Source of the DNA: JAKIVR01 sp035933635
GTDB lineage: Archaea > Thermoplasmatota > Thermoplasmata > Lutacidiplasmatales > UBA184
NCBI GenBank assembly: GCA_035933635.1
Contig: DASYYY010000022.1
Span: 1-64,000, forward strand
Direction of reading: 5' to 3'
Length of the DNA: 64,000 bases
The stretch's first letter is position 1, and each line of letters begins with the position of its first letter. This document shows, piece after piece, positions 25,946-33,399 of the stretch. The notes below the pieces were generated by a model that did no database searches, was not told where the DNA came from, and was given only the letters and a program-made list of their open reading frames with translations. A program made the translations under genes and the position numbers.

Positions 25946-26506
25946 TCAGGCGCCGGCGACGCCCGTCTGCCCATCAAAAGTAGAAGCCTTAGCTTCCGGA
26001 CTACTCATCAATTCTTCGAATATCAGCTGACAGACAGCTAGCTTCTGCGGCCTGAGCTTTAACCTGAGTGGGCCATTGTTTCGCATCTCAAGCGTAATCT
26101 TTCCGGTGAACCCGCAGTGAATGGTCGGCGCGGTAAGATGGATTGAGAGTCCGAGGCGTGCGAGCTTGCTTCTTCCTTCGACGCGGGCTGCGATCCTCGA
26201 ATCAGTCGGCAACACCACTTTCTCGTGGGTAATCCCCAGTGCGAATCGTCCGGGCCCCAGTACAAATGATCCGTCCTCCTCGGTTTGGGCCGCTTTCATG
26301 TACTTTTGAATGAGAGTTGGGAGGTCTACCTCCTGTGGTTCGACCGCAATCTCTACGCCCGCATCTGGCGGGAGCCAAAGCATGAATTCGTCGCCTAGCA
26401 GCAGGTCAACTGAATTCGTGCTGTACTGCTTGTCGGAGGGAGGCGGGTCTATGCGGATTCTCCCATCTCGGAGGTATCTCTTGATATCCAGATTACTTAG
26501 AATCAT
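25946..26506 (-). CDS. dcd: dCTP deaminase
   Basis: 186 residues, full length for the Dcd family. Catalytic Glu is E140 in GFTGKITLEMRNNGPL; nucleotide-binding VEGRSKLARLGLSIHLTAPTIH (about 109-130) and QLIFEEL are intact. It converts dCTP to dUTP (or dUMP in bifunctional members) for thymidylate supply. It overlaps the upstream small gene by four bases (GTGA/ATGA type), so they are co-translated. The setting in a defence block with a different base composition from the core hints at an antiviral role, since dCTP depletion by deaminases is a known phage defence; a housekeeping role is equally possible. Confidence 0.9.
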   Translation of the reverse strand: MILSNLDIKRYLRDGRIRIDPPPSDKQYSTNSVDLLLGDEFMLWLPPDAGVEIAVEPQEVDLPTLIQKYMKAAQTEEDGSFVLGPGRFALGITHEKVVLPTDSRIAARVEGRSKLARLGLSIHLTAPTIHCGFTGKITLEMRNNGPLRLKLRPQKLAVCQLIFEELMSSPEAKASTFDGQTGVAGA

Positions 26507-26838
26507 CTGGGGCCGGAGCCGTGAGCGAGCAGGCTCATCGGGAGGAGCACTCTGGTCCCGTATCTGAAGCTCTCCTCCGGCAGATCGACTGTGATCTTGT
26601 CCCCCGTTCGTTCTACTTCCGAAACCGTAAGAGTGCCAGAAACCGTCTTACCTCCAGGAGGATGCTCGCGGGGCTCTACAAGCGATTCGTCAACCAGCGT
26701 GACCACTCTCTTCCCTTCGCCCAGCTCCAAGATGGCAACACGCTCGTTTGAGAACATTCCGGCGGCGATCTGGCAGTAGATTTGCACGCTCCGCTGTGAG
26801 GTCGTACCTTCGTCGGCACTCGGGTTCGGTGGAGACAC
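26503..26838 (-). CDS. Small unknown protein overlapping dcd
   Basis: 111 residues from GTG 26838; a TATA-like CTTATCTAG on the minus strand (about 26860-26868) lies 25 bases upstream, consistent with leaderless expression. It is a mostly beta chain: YCQIAAGMFSNERVAILELG, KRVVTLVDESLVEP, SGTLTVSEVERTGDKITVDLP and RVLLPMSLL. This could be a small barrel (OB- or SH3-like) but no family is recognised. The four-base overlap with dcd shows they form one operon, so it may regulate or localise the deaminase. Confidence 0.6.
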   Translation of the reverse strand: MSPPNPSADEGTTSQRSVQIYCQIAAGMFSNERVAILELGEGKRVVTLVDESLVEPREHPPGGKTVSGTLTVSEVERTGDKITVDLPEESFRYGTRVLLPMSLLAHGSGPR

Positions 26839-26910
26839 GTCAAGGGGTTGACCTCGCTCCTAGATAAGGGGTTGGTTGGGTTGCTGAAACGGGTTCTCGC
26901 GGGGCGTTAA

Positions 26911-26932
26911 AGTGCACCGATCAAGGTGCACT
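26911..26932. repeat. Palindrome AGTGCACC-N6-GGTGCACT
   Basis: Perfect eight-base arms with a six-base centre (GATCAA), about 75 bases upstream of the small dcd-partner gene. It has the same geometry (arms with a six-base gap) as the GTGCAA family but different arms, so it may be a variant or an independent operator. Confidence 0.55.
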
Positions 26933-27034
26933 CGCACCCCGACTATTTAGCTCCCCGCAGGATTTGTTCGCCTCTGCCCGAACCTGACGCAGGGCGATGC
27001 TCCTTGGCCCGCTCCTACCATACCTCATGGGTCC

Positions 27035-28108
27035 CTAGTGCCGCGTCCACCAGCGGTGTGCGGGACGTGAATTTGTCACACAGTGGATCCGGTTGAGCCG
27101 GCGGATCGCGAGGCGGAGGTTCTCTTCCGCCTCGCCCCAGTCAGTGTAGTTCGTCCGAGTGAAGGCCCACCGCCGTAGGGTCCGGAAGTGCGTCTCGATC
27201 GGGTTGAGGTGGCTCGCGTTCGTCGGTGTGGGTACGAAGGAGATCCTCAGCCTCCGTGCCTCCACCACCGCCGGCGGCGTGGTGTGGGTCGAGAGGTTGT
27301 CTTGGATCAGGTAGATGCGCCCGCCCGAGGGGTACTTGCTCCGGACCCACCGAAGGAACCGCACCCACCCCTCCCCGCGCTTCGAGGAGGTCAGATACCC
27401 TCGGAACCGATGGTGGTAGTAGTCGTAGGCGCCCATCAGATAGCGGACTCCTCCGAGTCGCTTGTACGTCGCCGGCACTCGGTCGGGGTGCCCCGACCGA
27501 GCCCAGGTGTGGCCGCCGTAGGGCTGCAGTGAGATCGGCCCCATCTCGTCGACCGACACCACGATCGGAGGGTTGTGCTGACGGTTGGTGAGCTCCTCCA
27601 GTCGACGGAGCTTCTCGGCGAACTTGGGGTCCTTGGAGCTCTTCCAGGTCTTCACCGACTGGAAGGTCACCGATTCCTCGATGAGGATCTGCCGCAGTCG
27701 CTCGCGGCTGATCGACTCCAGCACCCCCTCGTAAACGAGGGACTCTTGGAGGAGGTCGAGCGACCAGCTGGTGGGTCCTTGCCAGCCGTGGTCTTTGGGT
27801 CGGGAGAGGGCGAAGGCGACGATCGCCTTGCGGACCTCGGGGGTGAACTTCGGCGTGGGTCCGGGGCTCTTCTTGGGGTAGAGGGCGTCGCGACCGATCC
27901 GATTGTAGTCATTGATGACGCGACGGACCCAGTCCTCGCTCCAGAGAACGAGGCCGCCGATCCTGGGAGGGGAGAAGCCCTGCGCCGAGTGGAGGATGAT
28001 CATGGCGCGCTTGACGACCGTCGGGTCGTTGGAGCGCTTCACCAGACGGCTGAGAGCTTGGCCCTCCTCGACGGAGAGCTCACGGACGCGAGCATCGGAG
28101 AGGGGCAC
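27035..28108 (-). CDS. IS630-type DDE transposase
   Basis: 357 residues, intact. N-terminal HTH region (about 15-70, with LVLWSEDWVRRVINDY), a linker, then the DDE catalytic core: D187 in VVSVDEMGPISL, D270 in IYLIQDNLSTH and E305 in HLNPIETHF. The D270-E305 spacing of 34 residues is characteristic of IS630. It encodes cut-and-paste transposition at TA dinucleotides. No frameshift is required, unlike many IS630 copies. Confidence 0.92.
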   Translation of the reverse strand: MPLSDARVRELSVEEGQALSRLVKRSNDPTVVKRAMIILHSAQGFSPPRIGGLVLWSEDWVRRVINDYNRIGRDALYPKKSPGPTPKFTPEVRKAIVAFALSRPKDHGWQGPTSWSLDLLQESLVYEGVLESISRERLRQILIEESVTFQSVKTWKSSKDPKFAEKLRRLEELTNRQHNPPIVVSVDEMGPISLQPYGGHTWARSGHPDRVPATYKRLGGVRYLMGAYDYYHHRFRGYLTSSKRGEGWVRFLRWVRSKYPSGGRIYLIQDNLSTHTTPPAVVEARRLRISFVPTPTNASHLNPIETHFRTLRRWAFTRTNYTDWGEAEENLRLAIRRLNRIHCVTNSRPAHRWWTRH

Positions 28109-28177
28109 AGCCCCTCCCCGGAAAGTACTTGCGTTAGAGTTCAGGAATCCCGAACTCTCCCACTAGATGCGGCACTA
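27036..28177 (-). mobile_element. IS630-family insertion sequence
   Basis: Ends are GTGCCGCGTC at the left (after TA 27036-27037) and its near-perfect inverse GATGCGGCAC at the right (before TA 28176-28177), a 10-base inverted repeat with one mismatch. Element plus flanks gives TA on both sides, the target duplication used by IS630/Tc1-mariner elements. The transposase stop codon overlaps the left TA. About 1.14 kb, apparently complete, sitting between the dcd operon and a membrane-anchored protein gene. Confidence 0.8.
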
Positions 28178-28365
28178 GGCGACGAGTGAAATCGACTCTA
28201 GTAAGCGCATGGACTTCAAGGCTCGGTCGAGCCCGGTCAAGTTGAAAAGACCAAACAGACGCGTTTCGGAGCGGGTCCCCAGGAGTTTCGAAGAGGCAGG
28301 GAGTTGGTCGCTAGCCGAGCCCATAAAACCCAGAGAGATTGTACCTCGGACGTTGGGAATCAGAA

Positions 28366-28890
28366 ATGGTGAATCTCCGCCGTCCGCCGGTCGACGTCTG
28401 CGCCTGCTACTTCTGGATGGAAGTCTGGAATCCAAGGCCTTTCTACTTTGTGGGGGACGGGCCAGCATTCACCCTCGAAGTGCAAAACGGGGGCTTCCCA
28501 TGGAAGGGAGATGTGGACGTGATTTGGGAGCTTCTGCGGAAGGACCGACCGGCAGTACATCGAGCACGCATCAGCTTCGATTTGCAGCCCCACGATCGGA
28601 CAAGAAGGTACCTAGATATCGAGTGGTTGCACGCCGATGGGACAGGAATATACACTTTGGACTTCCCGAGCGTCAAGAACCCCGTCGACGGTCGAACATA
28701 TCAGATCATACACCCGATGGCGTCGTATGTAGTCTTCGACCCGGGCGTGTACGAACAGGATAGACGTGATCATGCCGAGCTTCTCACCCTTAACCGCCGA
28801 ACATTGTATGGGTTCGTGGCAAGCGTAGTAGCTTCGGCCACTTTGGCGGTTGTCAGCCTCGTACTAGCCTTGCGGCTTGGTGGTCTCTAA
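28366..28890 (+). CDS. Membrane-anchored protein with an Ig-like domain
   Basis: About 174 residues from ATG 28366 (an earlier in-frame start at 28339 is possible). The N-terminal 130 residues are beta-rich, with FYFVGDGPAFTLEVQNGGFPWKGDVDV and TRRYLDIEWLHADGTGIYTLDFP, resembling an Ig/CARDB-like fold. A single C-terminal TM helix (LYGFVASVVASATLAVVSLVLAL) anchors it, with nearly no tail. There is no N-terminal signal peptide, so the Ig-like part probably faces the cytosol. Unknown; possibly defence- or mobile-element-associated given its neighbours. Confidence 0.55.
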   Translation: MVNLRRPPVDVCACYFWMEVWNPRPFYFVGDGPAFTLEVQNGGFPWKGDVDVIWELLRKDRPAVHRARISFDLQPHDRTRRYLDIEWLHADGTGIYTLDFPSVKNPVDGRTYQIIHPMASYVVFDPGVYEQDRRDHAELLTLNRRTLYGFVASVVASATLAVVSLVLALRLGGL

Positions 28891-29196
28891 CTTGCGTGGA
28901 GCAGCAACCGACTAGATTGTCGAAAACTCCCGGATCCTCGACGTGGGGCTGCACTCGTCTTCCTTGAGGCCCATGAGCGTGCGGAGCTCCGAGGCAGCCG
29001 GGCGGTGTGCAAACAGAGTTTCACGTAGCTCGCCAAGCCCAAGGCAACGACTGAGTATGGATTGCTCTCTGATCTACGAAACTGATTCTCATGATTTCTC
29101 AGGCGCTGTTGAGTTCGCAATCCCCCTGTCTCGCAGGCTAACTGAGTCCAGTCTAGCTGGGAGTCTCAGCGGCCCAGTCTCCCCCAAAACCGAGGG
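28891..29196. other. Convergent gap, nothing seen
   Basis: No credible frame or palindrome of the common family in these 306 bases. Confidence 0.4.
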
Positions 29197-29769
29197 CTAG
29201 GCCTGGACAGGGGCGCGGTTCGGCTCCGCCCTCGGACCGGGGTGAGATCGACGAGCAACTTGGTGGCGGTGGACAGAAGTCCGTGACGTCGCGGGTGGCT
29301 TCGGGTGCCGGACGATTTCGACTAGGGCGAGGTTGCGATCCACGATCTTCCAGAAGAGTTGCTCGTCCCCCTTAAGGCCGAGAACGCGAACCAGGTCCAT
29401 CTTGAAGTACGTCCCCAGCGTCTTGCCGCTGGCGCGGGTGACGGCAGTCTCGTAGTCTGCGATCAATCCCCTGCCTGCGTGAGCTTCGACCGATGCTGCG
29501 GCGGAACCGTCGATGAGAGTGGAGGAGCAGCTCAGGCAGCGAGACCCAGGCAGCCGCGTTACAACGAACAGCAGTCCCGGTGTCGGAATCGCCTTCTCGA
29601 GGTCATTGGTTGTCACCATCCTCCCTCCACAATTGGGACAGGTCGACTGAGTCCCAATAGGGTGGAGAGGCTCGTTCCCCAGCGAAGCGAGCCTTCCACG
29701 GAGTTCTTCGATTTGGGCTTTAGTGATGCTGGGAATCTCTGACCCCTTTTCACTGCCCCGCTCCTTCAT
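29197..29769 (-). CDS. Zinc-finger antitoxin-like protein (YgiT/MqsA-like)
   Basis: 190 residues from ATG 29769, three bases after the toxin stop with GAGG upstream; an overlapping TTG at 29781 is an alternative. The STCPNCGGRM and LPGSRCLSCSST knuckles form the CxxC...CxxC zinc finger of YgiT/MqsA-type antitoxins. A later domain (YFKMDLVRVLGLKGDEQLFWKIVDRNLALVEI) reads like an AbrB/SpoVT hairpin rather than the Cro-type HTH of MqsA. The last 30 residues are Arg/Pro-rich and may be an extension into the gap. It follows a DUF4258 toxin, in the reversed toxin-first order of mqsRA. Confidence 0.6.
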   Translation of the reverse strand: MKERGSEKGSEIPSITKAQIEELRGRLASLGNEPLHPIGTQSTCPNCGGRMVTTNDLEKAIPTPGLLFVVTRLPGSRCLSCSSTLIDGSAAASVEAHAGRGLIADYETAVTRASGKTLGTYFKMDLVRVLGLKGDEQLFWKIVDRNLALVEIVRHPKPPATSRTSVHRHQVARRSHPGPRAEPNRAPVQA

Positions 29770-29770
29770 C

Positions 29771-30076
29771 TCATTCCTCAAATGCAGTTATGACTAGTAC
29801 GGAAAGCGCGGCCTGTACTTGCTCGACGCAAAAGACCCCCCTACAGAGCCGGTCATCTGGCAGCTTTCCCCAACATACGTAGACGCCATCCGATGCCGGG
29901 CGGTCCCGGTCTGGCTTGGGTCGGCTGCCGTATCGGATAACAGCAATCTGCTCGAGCTCTGATAGCTCCGGATGTTTGGACTTGGCATGCTTGTGCACTC
30001 TCACTTTGCCTTGATCAATCAGCGCATTTACTTCCGTTCTCAGTTGATCCATATCGGGGTAGACCCGATTCGCCAT
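29771..30076 (-). CDS. DUF4258 (RelE-like) toxin
   Basis: 101 residues from ATG 30076. An in-frame ATG at 30097 lies only 5-14 bases from the CCTATATAGG box, too close to be transcribed, so 30076 is preferred. Visible DUF4258 features are VHKHAKSKHPELSELEQIAVIRYG, a strand YVCWGKLP and VLVITAFEE at the end. DUF4258 proteins are RelE-fold toxin candidates often paired with YgiT-type zinc-finger antitoxins, as here. Toxin-first gene order. Confidence 0.65.
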   Translation of the reverse strand: MANRVYPDMDQLRTEVNALIDQGKVRVHKHAKSKHPELSELEQIAVIRYGSRPKPDRDRPASDGVYVCWGKLPDDRLCRGVFCVEQVQAALSVLVITAFEE

Positions 30077-30101
30077 ACCTTGCGAGGGAGACGTCATACG
30101 T

Positions 30102-30111
30102 CCTATATAGG
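30102..30111 (-). promoter_or_regulatory. TATA box/palindrome of the DUF4258 pair
   Basis: CCTATATAGG, a perfect 10-bp palindrome centred 31 bases upstream of the chosen ATG 30076 on the minus strand; right place for an archaeal TATA box with a short leader. Confidence 0.6.
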
Positions 30112-30376
30112 ATTTGTTCCGTTCACATTACGTATCCGACGACTTGCCATCCCACTCTCAATTGAATCCCGTTCCGAGGGCAGCATTCCAGCATCGGGGA
30201 GGTGCCCTAAGCGCGGGGCCGCCCCTTGTTGCGCGAGAAATCGGACCTACGCCGGGAGTCCGGGGCCGTAATCGAAAGTCGATCTTACTCCGATCCTACA
30301 GGTGGTAACTGAACCGCACATTCGTCGCCGCCCGAGTTGGGCGGAGGCTCGCTTCGCGCGCCGAGCCTAGCGGTGG

Positions 30377-30394
30377 GTGCAATGAGAGTTGCAC
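30377..30394. repeat. GTGCAA-N6-TTGCAC, perfect copy
   Basis: GTGCAA-TGAGAG-TTGCAC in the 402-base divergent gap between the DUF4258 pair and the first MNT-HEPN pair; arms extend to GGTGCAA/TTGCACC. Confidence 0.8.
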
Positions 30395-30454
30395 CGACCC
30401 TGATTTGGGTCGCCTGCGAAGACCCCGGCTCCTCCTGTCAGCCCGAGCCTGGCG

Positions 30455-30468
30455 TTACCTATAGGTAA
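30455..30468. promoter_or_regulatory. Operator palindrome shared by both MNT-HEPN pairs (site 1)
   Basis: TTACCTATAGGTAA, a perfect 14-bp palindrome 31 bases before the MNT ATG at 30500. The near-identical TTACTCATAGGTAA stands 35 bases before the second MNT start. It overlaps the expected TATA zone, so binding would block transcription. Confidence 0.7.
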
Positions 30469-30499
30469 ATTCTTATCAGGCTCGGCCGTTAAGCCATTC

Positions 30500-30946
30500 A
30501 TGGCAGAGGTGGAGGTGCCGTTGCTGCACTGCTACCGCTGCGGATACTCCTGGGTTCCCAGAGGACGGGTTGTCCGCATTTGCCCCACTTGCAAGTCCCG
30601 GTATTGGGACGAGCCACGGATTCGCATTCCTCGAGGCGGTGGGGGCCTCGGCATCAAGGAGATTCTCGACCCACATCGAAAGGCGATCCTGCGCATCGGT
30701 CGACGATATGGATCCCGGGAAATCCGAGTCTTCGGTTCTGTGGCTCGGGGGTCCGCGAGTCCAACGAGTGATGTCGACCTGCTCGTGGATTTCGACTACG
30801 AGAAGAAGGTCCGCTCATCTCTTCGCTCGATTGACATGGCGATTGAGCTCGAGAAGGTCCTCGGGAGGACTGTAGAGGTGGTGACTGAGCAAGCCCTTCG
30901 ATGGGACATCCACCCGCAGGTTATCGCGGAGTCGGTACCGCTGTGA
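30500..30946 (+). CDS. MNT nucleotidyltransferase antitoxin with fused zinc ribbon (copy 1)
   Basis: 148 residues. N-terminal zinc ribbon: HCYRCGYSW (Cys 11, 14) and CPTCKSR (Cys 29, 32). C-terminal minimal nucleotidyltransferase: GSVARGSASPTSDVDLLVDF is a perfect GSX10DXD motif, with the third acidic strand in VEVVTE. MNT antitoxins AMPylate the Tyr of their HEPN toxin to silence it. The extra zinc ribbon is shared with the sister gene at 33.4 kb and may provide promoter binding. Stop overlaps the HEPN start by four bases. Confidence 0.85.
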   Translation: MAEVEVPLLHCYRCGYSWVPRGRVVRICPTCKSRYWDEPRIRIPRGGGGLGIKEILDPHRKAILRIGRRYGSREIRVFGSVARGSASPTSDVDLLVDFDYEKKVRSSLRSIDMAIELEKVLGRTVEVVTEQALRWDIHPQVIAESVPL

Positions 30947-31290
30947 AATCCTCGCGAGACCGTAGTCGGGTCACGGCTATGATTCAAGCCATCGAGGAAG
31001 TAACAGCCGATGTTGCTGAGGGGCGGGAGGCCTTCCTACGGCCCGGATTGGTCCAGAAAGCCGTCCTACTGGACCTGATTCATCTGACCGAGTCTGCTGA
31101 GAAGACTTCGAGAGGATTCAAGTCCGCGAACCCCTCAATTCCCTGGTCTCGTCTCTCCAAGCTGAGAAACGTCGGGCTTGTTCATGAATATTTGGAAGTG
31201 AATCTTGAAGAGCTGTGGACGTTCATTCGAGATGAACTTCCAAGCATCCGTCGTAAGCTCGCCCGCGCCCGCTACACTGACCTCGAATAG
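30943..31290 (+). CDS. HEPN toxin of MNT-HEPN pair (copy 1)
   Basis: 115 residues from GTG 30943, overlapping the MNT stop (GTGA). It is a four-helix HEPN domain with LIHLTESAEKTSRGFKSANPSIPW and the catalytic/modification block LRNVGLVHEYLEV. The usual RX4HXY motif here reads R-N-V-G-L-V-H-E-Y, that is five residues between R and H, one more than in the sister protein (R-N-D-L-V-H-E-Y). HEPN toxins are RNases; the Tyr is the site AMPylated by MNT. Confidence 0.82.
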   Translation: MKSSRDRSRVTAMIQAIEEVTADVAEGREAFLRPGLVQKAVLLDLIHLTESAEKTSRGFKSANPSIPWSRLSKLRNVGLVHEYLEVNLEELWTFIRDELPSIRRKLARARYTDLE

Positions 31291-31361
31291 GGACTTCCGT
31301 TTGCTCCCCCCGCCCGTCCATAAGTTTGGACTAAGCCCTCATCGCCTGGGCCCAGAGGTGT

Positions 31362-31379
31362 GTGCAACCAAAGTTGCAC
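31362..31379. repeat. GTGCAA-N6-TTGCAC, perfect copy
   Basis: GTGCAA-CCAAAG-TTGCAC exactly adjacent to the RelE-like stop codon (31380) in the convergent gap with the HEPN gene. Confidence 0.8.
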
Positions 31380-31700
31380 CTAACGTGGACGATTAGACAT
31401 GAGCCTTCCAAATCGCACGTAGGCCAGGTCTGTGCGAGGTTCGATTTCCTCGATCAGGGGGTAGCCGCTCCGAACGGAGAAGAGAGCCCTACAACCTTCC
31501 GCGGCGAGACGGCACCTTCGAGGATCGTTTCGAAGCGGCTGGACATCCAAGGTTGGTGAAGGGCGATGAGGGTGCTCTACGAATTCGGTGAAGACAGCGA
31601 CAAACTTGTCCTGAATCTCGTTGTCGAGTCGAAAAAACTGCCTCAGCGCCGGCGCGGTAAAGTCCGGCCAGCCCGAGCGATCAGCGCGACGCGCGGGCAC
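31380..31700 (-). CDS. RelE/ParE-superfamily toxin (copy 2)
   Basis: 106 residues. Sister of the 18.9-kb toxin: FFRLDNEIQDKFVAVFTEFVEHPHRPSPTLDVQPLRNDP aligns with the FDRLPSDIQQAFLDVFPEFAQRPWRSIPTLDVGPLRDMP region there. The strand that carries GGHRGIY in copy 1 reads EGCRALFSV here, so the His and Tyr are changed; activity may be reduced. The start overlaps the antitoxin end by 20 bases. Confidence 0.7.
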   Translation of the reverse strand: MPARRADRSGWPDFTAPALRQFFRLDNEIQDKFVAVFTEFVEHPHRPSPTLDVQPLRNDPRRCRLAAEGCRALFSVRSGYPLIEEIEPRTDLAYVRFGRLMSNRPR

Positions 31701-31923
31701 CCTTGCGCCGCTCCTCGAATTGCCGCCGCGCCTCTGCCCCCGATATTACTGAGTCGCGTTTGAGGCGCTCGTCGAGTTCCGCCCGCAGCGCCGGCGATAT
31801 GTAGTCATCCGTCAGCTCGTAGAGGAACTCATCCCAGGTCTCGGCCGAGTTCTTGATTCGCTGAAGGATCTTGAGCGTGGATCTGTGGACCGGGATGCTC
31901 GTGACTGGATCCGCGGTTGCCAT
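31681..31923 (-). CDS. RelB-like antitoxin (copy 2)
   Basis: 80 residues from ATG 31923. Earlier in-frame ATGs exist (31944, 31941, 31926), but the TATA-like ATTATCTAA at 31945-31953 lies too close to the first two, and the chosen start aligns residue for residue with copy 1 (ATADPVTSIPVHRST against SASDPMSSIPAHRST). Then come a WDEFLYELTDDYISPALRAELDERL helix and an Arg-rich tail. Confidence 0.72.
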   Translation of the reverse strand: MATADPVTSIPVHRSTLKILQRIKNSAETWDEFLYELTDDYISPALRAELDERLKRDSVISGAEARRQFEERRKGARASR

Positions 31924-32334
31924 CATTTGGGACTTGGTCATCATTTAGATAATGGCTGCCAGTCTCTGTGGGGCTAATCGGGCCTTCCGGGAGGGCGGCA
32001 CGGGTTGGTGGGGGTGTTATGAAGGGTCCGCCGTCGACGGCCGAGCTAGAACTGAGGGGGAAAAATCTCGGGGATGAGCGACATCCGTCGCCTTGAGTCT
32101 GCCGGGGAATTGCAAGTTGAGTCGCACGCTGCGAGATAGGGTGTGTGATTCCCACCCAGCGTCGGAATTCAACTGGCTTAGAAGAGGCCTTCTTAGCGCG
32201 CGACAGGTCCCTTTGCGGCGCCCTGCACTTTCGCGTTAGTTCCCGAGCTCGACCCCTGGGTCACGTGGGTTTTCTTGGACTGTCCTCAGCGGTGCCTCGC
32301 CGCCCTCTTTAACCTTGGATTCGTTAGACTCCCG
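31924..32334. other. Divergent 411-base gap
   Basis: Holds the promoter of the antitoxin (TATA 31945-31953, minus) and a CTCTTTAACC box near 32307-32316, about 25 bases before the methyltransferase ATG. No further gene seen. Confidence 0.4.
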
Positions 32335-33156
32335 ATGTCGTCTCGTCCCGACCGGTACGCCCTCCGGGGTGGCGCTTGGGGGCACGATCGATTGGCGATT
32401 TTGGCCCGAGATCGGTGGGCCGATACGTCGAGATTCCTTTCCCAGGTCGGGATCCGGTCCGGCGCTAGGTGCATCGACGTCGGGTGCGGAGGAGGGGCGG
32501 TGACTCTTGAGCTTGCGAAGTGGGTGGGCCCCGACGGGCACGTCGTCGGTCTCGACCGGGACCGGATCAAGCTCGAGATGGCTCGGGAGAGCGCACGCGC
32601 TTCCCATATCGAGAACATCAAGTTCCTCGAGCTGTCCCTATCCGACTGGTCTGAATCTGAAGCCTACGATCTCGTCTATTCGAGATTCCTATTACAACAC
32701 CTCGCTTCGCCTGCGGGCGCGCTCTCTCGAATGTGGAAAGCAGTACGTCCCGGGGGCGCACTCGCCGTCGAGGACATGGACCACGACGGATGGTCTTCCG
32801 TCCCGCAGAACTCGGGAGTCGAGTTTCTGAGAGACGGGCTCAAGACAGCGATCGGAGCCTACGGGGGGGATCCATCGGTCGGCCGCCGTCTCGTCGAGTT
32901 GTTCCGCGAGGCGGGCATCCCGAGCCCTGAAGGCCGAAAGCTGGGACGAGGGGCGTTCGCTCCCGACACCAAGGTGCTAGCGCCCTTGACATTGGAGTCG
33001 ATCCAGGATTCTCTCGAGAATCTCAACAAGGGAATGGCTGCGCGCTGTGCGGCCGCACTCAAAGAGCTTAACGAATTCGTTGCCGACCCTCGGTCCCTCA
33101 TCCACGGCCCCACCCTGTACCAAGTGCTTTCACGCAAAGCGCTCGATACAAGTTGA
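32335..33156 (+). CDS. Class I SAM-dependent methyltransferase
   Basis: 273 residues from ATG 32335. Motif I is CIDVGCGGGAVTLELAKWV, with VVGLDRD as the acidic end of strand 2, YDLVYSRFLLQHL as motif post-I/II and VRPGGALAVEDMDHDGW as motif III. This is the ubiE/Methyltransf_11 style; substrate unknown. A TATA-like element about 25 bases upstream of ATG 32335 favours this start over one 60 bases earlier. It separates the second RelBE from the second MNT-HEPN. Confidence 0.82.
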   Translation: MSSRPDRYALRGGAWGHDRLAILARDRWADTSRFLSQVGIRSGARCIDVGCGGGAVTLELAKWVGPDGHVVGLDRDRIKLEMARESARASHIENIKFLELSLSDWSESEAYDLVYSRFLLQHLASPAGALSRMWKAVRPGGALAVEDMDHDGWSSVPQNSGVEFLRDGLKTAIGAYGGDPSVGRRLVELFREAGIPSPEGRKLGRGAFAPDTKVLAPLTLESIQDSLENLNKGMAARCAAALKELNEFVADPRSLIHGPTLYQVLSRKALDTS

Positions 33157-33217
33157 AACCGCTCCGAGATACGATCGACCTGCACCGATGGGGCCCGGTT
33201 CAAGGGTTCCCACGGGG

Positions 33218-33235
33218 CTGCAAGCTGCGTTGCAA
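33218..33235. repeat. Degenerate family palindrome
   Basis: CTGCAA-GCTGCG-TTGCAA, two mismatches; 62 bases after the methyltransferase stop. Confidence 0.35.
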
Positions 33236-33350
33236 CTCGAATAGGGTGACCAAGGACTTGGCACCGAAATCAAAGCGGTTGAACCCTGCCCAGCGGACGA
33301 TTGGTAGGACGACCTTGAGCATTCGCGCCGAGCGTTTACTTTAGATCGGT

Positions 33351-33364
33351 TTACTCATAGGTAA
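33351..33364. promoter_or_regulatory. Operator palindrome shared by both MNT-HEPN pairs (site 2)
   Basis: TTACTCATAGGTAA differs from site 1 at two inner positions and stands 35 bases before ATG 33400. AGGTTAAAT just after it may be the TATA box. Confidence 0.65.
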
Positions 33365-33399
33365 GGTTAAATCGGGTGACCCACGTTCCGATGTCACAT

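Noticed and set aside
26911..26932. AGTGCACC-N6-GGTGCACT counted as a GTGCAA family member
   Set aside because: Same spacing but different arm sequence; kept as a separate palindrome.
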